DNA from: Lentilactobacillus senioris
Lineage (GTDB): Bacteria; Bacillota; Bacilli; Lactobacillales; Lactobacillaceae
NCBI RefSeq assembly: GCF_026798195.1
Contig: NZ_JAPQEZ010000002.1
Coordinates: 1-64,000 of the forward strand
Direction: 5' to 3'
DNA length: 64,000 nt
Shown: in pieces, positions 51,631 through 60,567 of the stretch
Numbering within the stretch: position 1 is the stretch's first letter
Layout of the letters: each line of letters starts with the position of its first letter
Translations under genes and position numbers: made by a program
The notes under the pieces: generated by a model
What the model saw: the letters and a program-made list of their open reading frames with translations, nothing else
Databases searched by the model: none
Told to the model about the DNA's origin: nothing

Positions 51631-52362
51631 ATGGCTGATTTAGTTTATCGAAAAATCTTGGCCGATTTGAAACAACGAATTCAAAATGATGAATTTCCGA
51701 CCCAAAAACTGCCAGATGAACGGAGTTTGATGGTGGAATACGATGTTAGTCGCAGCACGGTTAAGCGAGCCTTAAATATTATGGCTAACCAAGGCATCAT
51801 TTTTAAAAAACGAGGATCGGGAACGTTTATTAATCCGTTGTACCAAAAAAACCAAACTATATTTCAATATGAAGGCTCTAACCTAGGGGTTACTGACAGT
51901 TTTAAGAGTGACGGCAAAATCCCTAGTATCAAGTTACTAGAATTTCGGGTAATTCCGGCAAATGAAGAACTGCAGACCGAACTCTTCTTGAATCCAGGAG
52001 ATTTTGTTTATGAAATTAAACGATTACGGTCCTTTGACGACCAACCGTTTATGATTGAATTAGGGTATATTCCTATCAAGGTAGCACCAGGATTATCAGT
52101 GGAAACTGTTGAGGGTTCTATTTTTAACTTTTTGGAAGGTTCAACTGGTAAAACGGTTACTAAATCGTTCATGACGATTGCGGCAGCACCTTCAACACCA
52201 GAAGATCAAGAGCTATTGAATTTGAAACCAGTGGAACCAGTCGGTATTATGGAAGGTATTTTCTTCTTAGACGACGGAACTCCGTTTGAAGTTTCCAATA
52301 TGCGCTTGCATTATAAATACTTAAATTACAATACGTTTGTCAACTTAGACGAAAACGGCTAA
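51631..52362 (+). CDS. GntR-family regulator with UTRA domain
   Basis: A 243-aa repressor of the GntR/HutC type. The winged helix-turn-helix (about residues 5-70) includes LPDERSLMVEYDVSRSTVKR and GIIFKKRGSGTFI. The UTRA effector domain follows, with YEIKRLRSFDDQPFMIELGY. UTRA proteins bind sugar phosphates or similar ligands. It lies 300 bases upstream of the phosphoketolase gene but is separated from it by a terminator; its control of that gene is only inferred. ATAGGAG precedes ATG. Confidence 0.9.
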   Translation: MADLVYRKILADLKQRIQNDEFPTQKLPDERSLMVEYDVSRSTVKRALNIMANQGIIFKKRGSGTFINPLYQKNQTIFQYEGSNLGVTDSFKSDGKIPSIKLLEFRVIPANEELQTELFLNPGDFVYEIKRLRSFDDQPFMIELGYIPIKVAPGLSVETVEGSIFNFLEGSTGKTVTKSFMTIAAAPSTPEDQELLNLKPVEPVGIMEGIFFLDDGTPFEVSNMRLHYKYLNYNTFVNLDENG

Positions 52363-52391
52363 AAAATCCATCAAATTTGATGGATTTTTTT
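52361..52391 (+). terminator. terminator of the GntR gene
   Basis: AAAATCCATCAAA and TTTGATGGATTTT form a continuous palindrome followed by a T tract. Confidence 0.9.
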
Positions 52392-52663
52392 GTTGAATTA
52401 AATTTATTTTTTTAATTTCAGTTTAATTTTTCTCCTGTAAACTGCAGATCAATTGGTGGACTAATATGGCGAAACAGTCCATAATTGGGGTGTTCAGTGA
52501 GTATTTTACAACTTTGGATAATTGGACCGTATCAATTTATAAAAAGGTTGACTTTTATCAAAAAACGATTAAGATAGGGGTTGTAAAATATTCAAAGGAC
52601 ATTTGAGTTTTACGAACATTCTTGTAACTTTAAATTTGGACATTTATGAAGGAGTGTTAATTG
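52392..52663 (+). promoter_or_regulatory. phosphoketolase upstream region and promoter
   Basis: TTGACT (52548-52553) and AAGATA (52571-52576) are 17 bases apart and give a leader of roughly 80 bases before the gene. GGACT and AGTCC at about 52457-52480 can form a small stem. GGACATTT occurs twice in the leader. AAGGAGTG precedes the ATG. No gene lies in this stretch. Confidence 0.6.
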
Positions 52664-55063
52664 ATGGCAGATTACGATTCAAAAGAATATTTAGAACTTG
52701 TTGACAAGTACTGGAACGCTGCTAACTACGTATCAGTTGGTCAATTGTTCTTACGTAACAACCCATTGTTGAAGACCGCGCTTAAACCAGAAGACGTTAA
52801 GGTTAAGCCTATTGGACACTGGGGAACTATTGCATCTCAAACTTTCATTTACGCACATTTAAACCGTGCTATTAAGAAGTATGATTTGAACATGTTCTAT
52901 ATTGAAGGTTCTGGTCACGGTGGACAAGTTATGGTATCTAACTCATACCTTGACGGTTCATACACTGAAATTTACCCTAACATCACTCAAGATGAAGAAG
53001 GTATGGCTAAGTTATTCAAACAATTCTCATTCCCAGGCGGAATTGCTTCTCATGCTGCTCCTGAAACTCCAGGTTCAATGCATGAAGGTGGCGAACTTGG
53101 TTACTCAATTTCTCATGGTACTGGTGCTATCTTTGATAACCCAGACGTTATTGCCGCTGTTGAAGTTGGTGATGGGGAAGCTGAATCAGGTCCATTAGCT
53201 GCTTCATGGTTCTCAGACAAATTTATTAACCCAGTTAAAGATGGTGCTGTATTGCCTATCCTTAACTTGAATGGTTTCAAGATTTCTAACCCAACTATTC
53301 TTTCACGAATGAGTGACGAAGAACTTACTAAGTACTTCGAAGGTATGGGCTGGAAGCCATACTTCGTTGAAACTGGTGATGGTCTTGATAACTGGAACAA
53401 CCATATGCCAATGCACGAAAAGATGGCTAAGACTATGGATACTGTTATCGAAGAAATCAAAGCTATTCAAACGAATGCTCGTGAAAACGAAACTGCAGAA
53501 ACTGCAACTCTTCCTGTATGGCCAATGATCATCGTTCGTTCACCTAAGGGTTGGACTGGTCCTGTTCTTGATGATAATGGTGATCCTATCGAAGGCTCAT
53601 TCCGTGCTCACCAAGTTCCATTGAACCTTTCAGCTAATGATATGCAAGATGCAGATCAATTTGTTGAATGGATGAAGTCATACAAGCCAGAAGAATTATT
53701 CAACGAAGACGGTTCATTGAAGCAAGAAATTGCTGACACCACTCCTAAGGGTGACCAACGGATGGCTATGAACCCAATCACTAACGGTGGTATCCACCCA
53801 GAACCATTAAAACTTCCTGATTACAAGGAATTTGCTGTTGACATTAAGGAACACGGTGCCGAAGAAAAATCAGATATGATCGTTTGGTCAGAATGGTTAG
53901 GCGCTGTTACTAAGATGAACCCAGATTCATTCCGTTCATTTGGTCCTGATGAAACTAAGTCAAACCGTCTTTATGGCTTGCTTGCTGCTACTCCTCGTCA
54001 ATGGATGGAAGATATCAACCTTCCTTATGACGAAGATGTTGCTCACTCAGGTCAATTAATCGATTCACAACTTTCAGAACATCAAGCTGAAGGTTGGTTG
54101 GAAGGTTATGTCTTGACTGGTCGTCACGGCTTCTTCTCAACTTACGAAGCCTTCGGACGAGTAGTTGACTCAATGTTGACTCAACACATGAAGTGGTTAC
54201 GTAAAGCTTCAGAACAATCATGGCGTCATGATTACCCATCATTGAACTTTGTTAACACTTCAACTGTATTCCAACAAGATCACAATGGTTACACTCACCA
54301 AGATCCAGGTATGCTTACTCACATGGCTGAAAAGAAACCTGAACTTATCCGCGAATACTTACCAGCTGATGCTAACACCTTGTTAGCTGTTGGTAACACT
54401 GCATTCCAACTTCGCGAAACTATCAACTTGATCGTTACTTCAAAGCACCCACGTCCACAATGGTACTCAATTGAAGAAGCAACTAACTTGGTAAACAATG
54501 GTCTTGGCTACATTGATTGGGCATCTACTGATCAAGGTCAAAAACCTGATGTTGTTATCGCTGCTGCTGGTTCAGAACCTAACTTGGAAGCCCTTGCTGC
54601 TATTTCAATCTTGAACAAGAACTTCCCAGAAATGAAGATTCGTTACATCAACGTTGTTGACATTCTTAAATTACGTCGTCCAGATGTTGACCCTCGTGGT
54701 TTGACTGACGAAGAATTTGATACTTTGTTTACAACTGATGCACCAGTATTCTTCCTTTACCACGGTTTCGAAGACATGATCAAGTCAATCTTCTTCGATC
54801 GTCACAACCATAACCTACACGTTCATGGTTACCGTGAACAAGGTGATATTACTACTCCATTTGATATGCGAGTTCTTAACGAAATGGATCGTTTCCACGT
54901 TGCTGCCGATGTTGTTAATAACACTCCAGAATACAGCGTTAAGGGAATGAGCTTCATTCACGAAATGAACAACATGGTTGCTAAGCACAATGCCTACATC
55001 CGTGAAGAAGGTACCGACTTACCAGAAGTTGTAAACTGGAAGTGGGAACCACTTAACAAGTAA
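52664..55063 (+). CDS. xfp: Xylulose-5-phosphate / fructose-6-phosphate phosphoketolase
   Basis: A 799-aa thiamine-diphosphate enzyme splitting xylulose 5-phosphate into acetyl phosphate and glyceraldehyde 3-phosphate, the defining step of heterolactic fermentation. Conserved segments include GPGHGG-like [19 protein letters not shown] near the N-terminus, the ThDP motif [16 protein letters not shown] ... [12 protein letters not shown], and [20 protein letters not shown]. Length is typical. ATG at 52664 is used rather than the preceding TTG. Codon use is extremely biased, indicating very high expression. It is monocistronic. It uses the product of xylB and, via epimerase, of gnd. Confidence 0.97.
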   Translation: MADYDSKEYLELVDKYWNAANYVSVGQLFLRNNPLLKTALKPEDVKVKPIGHWGTIASQTFIYAHLNRAIKKYDLNMFYIEGSGHGGQVMVSNSYLDGSYTEIYPNITQDEEGMAKLFKQFSFPGGIASHAAPETPGSMHEGGELGYSISHGTGAIFDNPDVIAAVEVGDGEAESGPLAASWFSDKFINPVKDGAVLPILNLNGFKISNPTILSRMSDEELTKYFEGMGWKPYFVETGDGLDNWNNHMPMHEKMAKTMDTVIEEIKAIQTNARENETAETATLPVWPMIIVRSPKGWTGPVLDDNGDPIEGSFRAHQVPLNLSANDMQDADQFVEWMKSYKPEELFNEDGSLKQEIADTTPKGDQRMAMNPITNGGIHPEPLKLPDYKEFAVDIKEHGAEEKSDMIVWSEWLGAVTKMNPDSFRSFGPDETKSNRLYGLLAATPRQWMEDINLPYDEDVAHSGQLIDSQLSEHQAEGWLEGYVLTGRHGFFSTYEAFGRVVDSMLTQHMKWLRKASEQSWRHDYPSLNFVNTSTVFQQDHNGYTHQDPGMLTHMAEKKPELIREYLPADANTLLAVGNTAFQLRETINLIVTSKHPRPQWYSIEEATNLVNNGLGYIDWASTDQGQKPDVVIAAAGSEPNLEALAAISILNKNFPEMKIRYINVVDILKLRRPDVDPRGLTDEEFDTLFTTDAPVFFLYHGFEDMIKSIFFDRHNHNLHVHGYREQGDITTPFDMRVLNEMDRFHVAADVVNNTPEYSVKGMSFIHEMNNMVAKHNAYIREEGTDLPEVVNWKWEPLNK

Positions 55064-55082
55064 TTTGATTACTTATTAAGCT

Positions 55083-55117
55083 AAAAAGCCAACCGCATTT
55101 GCGGTTGGCTTTTTTTG
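55083..55117 (+). terminator. phosphoketolase terminator
   Basis: AAAAAGCCAACCGC and GCGGTTGGCTTTTT form a 14-bp stem with an ATTT loop and a long T run. Confidence 0.95.
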
Positions 55118-55120
55118 TGG

Positions 55121-56011
55121 TTAACTTGATGGCTCGAAACCTTTTGGAACGGGGGCCATTACAGTTTGCCATTGATGACTGAATAGCAGTGGGAAGACCA
55201 CCTGCCAGGAATGTAACAGCATTGGTTGTTCAATATTATCGTTACTGTAAAGGGGATCGCCGATTAAAGAATGGCCACTAGCTGCCAAATGCACTCGGAT
55301 TTGGTGAGTCCGACCGGTTTTTAGGTTAACTTGCAATAAGGAATTTCCAGCTTGTTCTTTTAGTACTTGATAATGAGTTAGAGCAGATTGAGTGTTGATT
55401 CCGTTCACCTTCCGTTTTCGTTTATCTTCCGGATCACGGCCAATAGGTAGATCAATTGTGCCAGATTTAGGCAATCCAGTTCCATGAACCCAAGTTAAAT
55501 AGGTCCGCTTAATAATTTTATTACTAATTTGGCGGTTTAAAATAGGGACGGCTACGGGGTTTTTAGCGATGATTAGAGCTCCACTAGTTTCCATGTCCAG
55601 GCGGTGAACCATGTACGGCGCTTCACCTTTACTTGCCAAATAATTGGCAGCAAAGTTAAGGGTGCTGCCTAATTCTCCTGGTTGGTTAGGGTGAGTTTTT
55701 TCGCCACGGTGCTTATTTACAATTAAGAGGTCGTGGTCTTCATACACTACTTCAACGGTTCCGGCAGGATCAACGGTAATGGGGTGGGGCAGGTGGGTAA
55801 AATCAGAGGTAACAAACTCTAACTGGATTTGGTCGCCAGCGTGGACAATTGTGTTGACGGGATGATATTGATGATTAACTAACACCCGCTGATCGATCCG
55901 TAGTTGCCGGATTAAGTATTTAGGCAATAACCATTCATCGGATAATAAGGTGCGAAGGCTTTGAGCGGTCACTGCAGAATCTAGTTGGCGGTGAAACAAC
56001 CATTTGGTCAT
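55121..56011 (-). CDS. RluA-family rRNA pseudouridine synthase
   Basis: A 296-aa enzyme converting uridines to pseudouridine in rRNA (RluD/YlyB/YjbO type). An S4-like RNA-binding segment occupies about residues 15-75. The catalytic motif MVHRLDMETSGALIIAKN holds the active Asp near residue 138. KTGRTHQIRVHLAASGHSLI and GDPLY complete the family pattern. It has its own promoter region; the target nucleotide is not determined. Confidence 0.92.
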   Translation of the reverse strand: MTKWLFHRQLDSAVTAQSLRTLLSDEWLLPKYLIRQLRIDQRVLVNHQYHPVNTIVHAGDQIQLEFVTSDFTHLPHPITVDPAGTVEVVYEDHDLLIVNKHRGEKTHPNQPGELGSTLNFAANYLASKGEAPYMVHRLDMETSGALIIAKNPVAVPILNRQISNKIIKRTYLTWVHGTGLPKSGTIDLPIGRDPEDKRKRKVNGINTQSALTHYQVLKEQAGNSLLQVNLKTGRTHQIRVHLAASGHSLIGDPLYSNDNIEQPMLLHSWQVVFPLLFSHQWQTVMAPVPKGFEPSS

Positions 56012-56076
56012 TATATTTCTCCCTTAAATAAAAAAAGAGACGCGGCTACAAGTAACCGAATCCCTGGTAATTATAA

Positions 56077-56529
56077 TTACTTTTTGGCATCTTTAGGTAA
56101 TTTAACGATTAAAACGTCACATTTAGCGTTTCTGGACACAAAGCTAGTAACAGAGCCCATGATAATTCGTTCAACGGCACTCAGACCGGTGGAGGCGATC
56201 ACGATGACATCGGTATTATGATCTACGGGAAATTCGTTGGCAATGATTGGTTTAGGATTGCCAAACCGAATGTGGATGTCCACGTCATCAAGGCCTGCAT
56301 CACGAGCAGTTTGTTCCATCTTATGCAACTGTTCTTCGGTGTTTTCAGTTAACTTAAAAACTACGTCACCGCTGACCGCTCCGCCATAGGTTTGGTTAAC
56401 TTCTAAAACATTCAAAATATCCAAATGGGCGTTGTTTTCTTTGGCGACTTCGATAGCTCGTTTAAGCAAATGTTCAGTTGCTTTGGAACCATCTACTGGA
56501 ACTAAGACATTTTTGTATTGTTGATTCAT
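56077..56529 (-). CDS. Universal stress protein (UspA family)
   Basis: A 150-aa UspA-fold protein. It begins YKNVLVPVDGSKATEHLLKR, with the Asp of the nucleotide site, and ends with the ATP-binding loop IASTGLSAVERIIMGSVTSF then VSRNAKCDVLIVK. ATG at 56529 follows GAGGTGA. It is monocistronic and convergent with no gene. Its stress role is inferred from the family. Confidence 0.92.
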   Translation of the reverse strand: MNQQYKNVLVPVDGSKATEHLLKRAIEVAKENNAHLDILNVLEVNQTYGGAVSGDVVFKLTENTEEQLHKMEQTARDAGLDDVDIHIRFGNPKPIIANEFPVDHNTDVIVIASTGLSAVERIIMGSVTSFVSRNAKCDVLIVKLPKDAKK

Positions 56530-56687
56530 AATTATCACCTCAACCTATACTTTCTTTTCTCCTTAATTCTACCATTCCTTGTCCAGGATGTAATCCCTGA
56601 GCGCTTAAAAATGTCTTTTATGAAAGATTGTTATCGCTTACAAAAAGTGCTATGATAAACTCATCAAAAATAAAGGGAGTCCTGTCA

Positions 56688-57698
56688 ATGTATTACGTTT
56701 CAATGAAATCTAATGATATCCGTCGAAACCTAGCTACGGAAACTTACTTAATGAATGAGAAGAACTTTGACGAGCCATTGCTTCTGTTCTACATCGAAGG
56801 ACCTTGTATTATTGTAGGGCGCAACCAAAATACGCTTGAAGAAATTAACAAGCAGTATGTGGATGAAAATAACATTGTAGTTACCCGCCGCTTATCAGGT
56901 GGGGGAGCTGTATATCAAGACTTAGGCAACTTGTGCTTTAGTTTTGTGGTGGATAGTGATAGTAAGGAATTTGGTGACTTTAAGTCATTTGTCCAACCAA
57001 TTGTGGACGCTTTACATGATATGGGCGCAACGTCTGCAGAAGTTAGTGGCCGTAACGATATTTTAATCGATGGCAAGAAGTTCTCTGGTAATGCCATGTA
57101 CACCAAACACGGCAAGACTTTCTCCCATGGCACTTTGATGTTGGACGTTGATTTGTCTGTAGTAGGCAAAGCTCTAACCGTTCCTGAAGACAAAATTAAG
57201 TCCAAAGGAATTAAGTCCGTCCGGTCACGGGTGACCAACTTAAAGCCATACCTTAGTGGTGAGTATCAAAACATTACCACCCCAGAATTTCGAGATATTT
57301 TATTGAAGGAATTATTCCACGTGAACGACCTTCAAGAAATTGCTGATAAGGAATACCAGCTAACAGATGAAGATAATGCTGCTATTGATAAGATTTTTGA
57401 TGACCTTTACAACAATTGGGATTGGGTTTACGGTAACTCACCAGAATTTTCAGTGAAAAAACGCCAACACTTTACCAACGGAACGATTGATGCCCGTTTA
57501 CAAATTGATGACGGTAAAATTCAAAACGTGGTCTTTTTCGGTGATTACTTTGGCCCTAAAGACGCTACTGAACTAGCCGACAAACTCAAAGGGGTCCGAT
57601 TTGATCGCCAAAGTGTAGCGGAAGCTTTAGCAGATGTTGACTTGAATCAATACTTTGCTGGTATTTCAGAAGATGACTTTCTCTCTATGCTTTTCTAA
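56688..57698 (+). CDS. lplA: Lipoate-protein ligase
   Basis: A 336-aa enzyme attaching free lipoate to E2 or GcvH-type acceptor domains through lipoyl-AMP. Signatures are the N-terminal YIEGPCIIVGRNQNTLEEIN, RRLSGGGAVYQDLGNLCFSF (nucleotide loop), and the catalytic lysine region NDILIDGKKFSGNAMY with FSHGTLMLDVDL. A C-terminal accessory domain follows (about 250-336). ATG at 56688 follows GGGAGT; a start at 56628 would extend through the promoter. No lipoylated acceptor gene is in this window. Confidence 0.95.
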   Translation: MYYVSMKSNDIRRNLATETYLMNEKNFDEPLLLFYIEGPCIIVGRNQNTLEEINKQYVDENNIVVTRRLSGGGAVYQDLGNLCFSFVVDSDSKEFGDFKSFVQPIVDALHDMGATSAEVSGRNDILIDGKKFSGNAMYTKHGKTFSHGTLMLDVDLSVVGKALTVPEDKIKSKGIKSVRSRVTNLKPYLSGEYQNITTPEFRDILLKELFHVNDLQEIADKEYQLTDEDNAAIDKIFDDLYNNWDWVYGNSPEFSVKKRQHFTNGTIDARLQIDDGKIQNVVFFGDYFGPKDATELADKLKGVRFDRQSVAEALADVDLNQYFAGISEDDFLSMLF

Positions 57699-57731
57699 AC
57701 TAAGAAAATACGTTAAGATAATTAATAACCT

Positions 57732-57768
57732 TAAGATAAATTCTAACCTAGAATTTATCTTTTTATTT
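57732..57768 (+). terminator. lplA terminator abutting the next ribosome site
   Basis: AAGATAAATTC and GAATTTATCTT form an 11-bp stem followed by TTTATTTT. The T tract runs straight into the GGAGG of the next gene, so read-through may be partial. Confidence 0.75.
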
Positions 57769-57779
57769 TGGAGGATAAG

Positions 57780-58217
57780 ATGCAAGAGCAAAGCAAACGA
57801 GTAATTAGTTTGGCCATTGTAACCTTAATTATGTATTTGGGAGTTATGGCATTAACGTTAATTCCAGCGGTTAAATTAGTTAAAGCAGTTCCTCAAGGAG
57901 AATTTTTACAAACTTTCGTGACGGCTATTGGATTATATGCGGTTACTATCATTTTAGCTGCTTTGCGGTTGCGCTTAGGTTATTATTTAATGTCAGCTGT
58001 AGTGGCAATTTATGGTATTGGTTTGGTCGGAGTATTTATTACGATGATTAGTGGGGCTACGGGAATGCTAACCGTTAGAGTCCTAATTGGACTAGTAGCG
58101 GCTTTTGGAATTGTGCTCAGTGTGAACTGGTTTATGCAAGTTTTGAAGCTCCGCAGACTTTATATTAATCACCGCATTGAACAGGTGACGGCTCAACAAC
58201 GAGGTAATCAAAAATGA
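57780..58217 (+). CDS. Hypothetical membrane protein, 145 aa
   Basis: A four-helix membrane protein with a basic C-terminal tail (KLRRLYINHRIEQVTAQQRG). I recognise no family. The ATG at 57780 follows GGAGG; an in-frame TTG at 57768 lies in the ribosome site. The stop overlaps the next start by four bases, so the two are translationally coupled. No terminator in between. Confidence 0.75.
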   Translation: MQEQSKRVISLAIVTLIMYLGVMALTLIPAVKLVKAVPQGEFLQTFVTAIGLYAVTIILAALRLRLGYYLMSAVVAIYGIGLVGVFITMISGATGMLTVRVLIGLVAAFGIVLSVNWFMQVLKLRRLYINHRIEQVTAQQRGNQK

Positions 58218-58669
58218 AACAAAATATCGCAGCTTTAATTGATCAAATTAATAATGAAAAAATCACCGTCAAAGTTTTTGAAACAACGATGGCTAAATTA
58301 AAAAAAGACGTTGCTAAAACTATGCAACCTCTTTATGATTTTGTTAGCGACCAAATTGGCAAGAATCAGCTAGGTGGTGCTCAATTAGTAGTTGGAGAGG
58401 CCCTAGCTATCAGAGTAGAAACTAACGTTGTGAATTTACCGTTAGACGAACCAGCCCGAATTGAAAAATTCATGAGTGATGAAGAAGAAGCGGGCGTTAA
58501 CGTTTATTTGGTAGCGGTAGGTGAAAAAGTTAACCAATCGGGACTACGAATTGATGTGGTTACGAACGCCGATGAATTTCATGATCATTTAGCAAAGTAC
58601 GAAACCGAAATGAACGACTGGGTTCAAGCTAAAATTGATGCGGTGGAAGATAACACTTTTGAAGATTAG
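58214..58669 (+). CDS. Hypothetical soluble protein, 151 aa
   Basis: An acidic soluble protein of 151 residues, rich in helices at both ends (MKQNIAALIDQINNEK and YETEMNDWVQAKIDAV), with a probable beta-sheet in the middle (GAQLVVGEALAIRVETNVVN and LRIDVVTNADEF). I do not recognise a domain. It overlaps the membrane protein gene by four bases (ATGA), suggesting they work together. Confidence 0.75.
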   Translation: MKQNIAALIDQINNEKITVKVFETTMAKLKKDVAKTMQPLYDFVSDQIGKNQLGGAQLVVGEALAIRVETNVVNLPLDEPARIEKFMSDEEEAGVNVYLVAVGEKVNQSGLRIDVVTNADEFHDHLAKYETEMNDWVQAKIDAVEDNTFED

Positions 58670-58707
58670 TAGTTTTAAGATGATTGTAAATGTGTTATAA
58701 TGCTTTT

Positions 58708-58887
58708 ATGCGATGAGTCGAGCTATCACGCAACTTCGGTTGTTCGCGCAAGCGATTTAAGTGATTTTTCGAGCGGGACACATATCTACCGTATTGTAGG
58801 TGTCTGATTAGCTGATGTTGTGGAACTTCACTAATCCATTCTTAATTGAATGCCGCAAAAAGGCGTGCCAATTGGCGCGCCTTTTTT
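58708..58887 (+). ncRNA. Structured orphan non-coding RNA, about 180 nt
   Basis: An extended -10 (TGTTATAAT, TATAAT at 58696-58701) precedes a non-coding segment ending in a strong terminator (GGCGTGCC-AATT-GGCGCGCC-T6, 58858-58887). In between are a UUCG-capped hairpin (CAACTTCGGTTG), a GCAA-tetraloop hairpin (TCGCGCAAGCGA), a GACAC...GTGTC hairpin enclosing CTAC/GTAG, and a long-range pairing AGCTATCA with TGATTAGCT that closes them into one multi-branch domain. No ORF follows before a convergent gene, so it is an independent RNA gene. The size suits 6S RNA, but I cannot confirm that fold. Confidence 0.75.
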
Positions 58888-58903
58888 ATTTGTTATAGGT
58901 ACT

Positions 58904-58939
58904 AAAAAATAGCGATGCTCATCAGCATCGCTATTTTTT
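58904..58939. terminator. bidirectional terminator after the ncRNA
   Basis: AAAAAATAGCGATGCT and AGCATCGCTATTTTTT form a 16-bp stem with a short CATC loop. It mainly serves the convergent NlpC/P60 gene. Confidence 0.9.
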
Positions 58940-58970
58940 GTTGTTAACTCCCTAAGGATTTAACGTTATA

Positions 58971-59456
58971 TTATTTTAAGTTAGTTACAGGGCGTGAAAA
59001 ACCAACTACGTGCCACCATGGTGAGTAAACTCGTTCAGTAATAACTCCCCGGTTTTGAGCATCGATCATTCTACCGTTACCAATGTACATACCAACGTGA
59101 CTAATGCTACGTTTGCTGTAACCAAAGTATACTAGATCACCCTTTTTAACGTTATTCTTAGAAACTTTTTTAGTTCCGTTATATTGAGCTTGAGCAGTTC
59201 TAGGTAGGGTCTTTTTGATTGATTTTTTGTAAACGTATTTAGTGAATCCTGAACAATCGAAGTAGCTAGGACCAACGGCACCATAAACGTATGGCTTGCC
59301 AAGTTGCTGTTTAGCTGTTTGGTAGACGGCTGAGTATTCCTTGTTATCGCTAGCGCTGGCAGTTTGGTTTAAGTTCATTGCGCCAAAGAAGCTAAGGGCG
59401 AATGCAAAAATCATAAGTGGTTTGAGTAAGAATGAAAGACTGTTGGTTTTGATAAT
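58971..59456 (-). CDS. Secreted NlpC/P60 peptidoglycan endopeptidase, probable non-AUG start
   Basis: A secreted cell-wall hydrolase with the NlpC/P60 triad: Cys in YFDCSGFTKYVYKK, His in RSISHVGMYIGNG and a polar or His residue in WWHVVGF. It would cut stem peptides in peptidoglycan. The first ATG (59414) has no ribosome site and starts inside the signal peptide. Upstream, in frame, ATT (59456) and ATC (59453) follow AAGGAG at proper spacing and give a normal basic n-region (KTNSLSFLLKP). No ATG, GTG or TTG lies between that site and 59414. The stop before it is at 59466-59468. The start is therefore probably AUU/AUC, perhaps a mutated ATG. Confidence 0.85.
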   Translation of the reverse strand: MIKTNSLSFLLKPLMIFAFALSFFGAMNLNQTASASDNKEYSAVYQTAKQQLGKPYVYGAVGPSYFDCSGFTKYVYKKSIKKTLPRTAQAQYNGTKKVSKNNVKKGDLVYFGYSKRSISHVGMYIGNGRMIDAQNRGVITERVYSPWWHVVGFSRPVTNLK

Positions 59457-59487
59457 AAACTCTCCTTAAAATGTTGTTTTCGTTTTT

Positions 59488-60390
59488 TTATTGAGCAGTA
59501 AGAAATTCTTTGTTAGCACTGATATAGCGACCATTACTTAATTGGAAGCGATAAGCACCGTGACTGGATCTAGCAATTTTAGTAACCTTTAGGGTTTTAC
59601 CGGCTTTAACGGCCGCCAATTTACCAGTTAAATTAGCAGTTTTGTATTCGTTAATGCTGTGGGTAGTTTTAATGGTTTTGCTAGCAGGAACGCTCTTGTA
59701 GTAACTAGCTTTGGTATTAGTAGTGTACCAAGACTTAACTACTGATGAGTTAAGGGCTTTGCTGAGGTCAACTGTGTTAGCAGTGATTCCGCCAATGCGA
59801 CCCTTAGAAGTATATTGCCATAAGTCGGCCTTTACAGTTGAAGGTTTGTTGGAGTAGTTGGCAATCCAGGAGCCATCAAACTTAGAGAAGTTAATCTTGT
59901 ATTGGTTAACGAAGCTTTCGTAAGTGTAGTAAATCAATGGTTTTTTGGTTAACTTACGCATGGTTGAATACCAGGCGTTAACATATGATTGTTCGCTACC
60001 CTTACCTTTACGGTGTTCGTTGTCTAATACGAAGAACTTAGCATGACTGTTAGTCCGTTTGTAGAAGTCTTTAGCTTCCTTTTTGGCATCAGCTACACTA
60101 CTAAATTCAGTGTAATCATATTGACCAAATGGAACTCCATTTTTGTAAGCGCCGTTAGCGTTAATGTCTTTTTGAGTGTCAATTCTGAAATCAGCATCTC
60201 CGGTGTTACCATGTTGCACCCGAATAATTGCTAATTGAATTTCTTTGGAAGCTTTCTTCCAATTGATAGTACCTTGATATTGAGATACATCTGCGATTTT
60301 AGTTTGGCTGGCCAACGCTGTGGAACTAACAGTAAAGGCTGCTAGTAAACCCAGTGCGGCGCCCATGATTTTTTTAGTCGTTTTTTTCAT
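59488..60390 (-). CDS. Secreted GH25 lysozyme (muramidase)
   Basis: A 300-aa exported muramidase. The signal peptide (MKKTTKKIMGAALGLLAAFT, cleaved probably after ALA) is followed by the GH25 barrel (about 30-215): IADVSQYQGTINW, AIIRVQHGN, and the catalytic Asp-x-Glu in FFVLDNEHRKG. The C-terminal 75 residues form a small beta domain (SINEYKTANLTGKLAAVKAG) probably binding the wall. ATG at 60390 follows GGGAGG; the longer start at 60438 would spoil the signal peptide. It is next to the NlpC/P60 enzyme on the same strand. Confidence 0.92.
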   Translation of the reverse strand: MKKTTKKIMGAALGLLAAFTVSSTALASQTKIADVSQYQGTINWKKASKEIQLAIIRVQHGNTGDADFRIDTQKDINANGAYKNGVPFGQYDYTEFSSVADAKKEAKDFYKRTNSHAKFFVLDNEHRKGKGSEQSYVNAWYSTMRKLTKKPLIYYTYESFVNQYKINFSKFDGSWIANYSNKPSTVKADLWQYTSKGRIGGITANTVDLSKALNSSVVKSWYTTNTKASYYKSVPASKTIKTTHSINEYKTANLTGKLAAVKAGKTLKVTKIARSSHGAYRFQLSNGRYISANKEFLTAQ

Positions 60391-60498
60391 GAAAGTAAAT
60401 CCTCCCTTGAATGTACAAATGCCATTATAGGGATTCAATGCTACTACAACTTCTCAGAAACTTTGCAAGTATATTAAGATATGTGACAATTAGGTAAC

Positions 60499-60540
60499 AA
60501 AAAAAGGCTGCTTGCCGTTAAATAGGGCTTTAAGCAACCT
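60499..60540 (-). terminator. terminator of the DedA gene
   Basis: On the reverse strand AGGTTGCTT pairs with AAGCAGCCT (one G-U) and is followed by seven T residues. Confidence 0.8.
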
Positions 60541-60567
60541 AATACTTGTGAAAAAATAAATTGTTAT

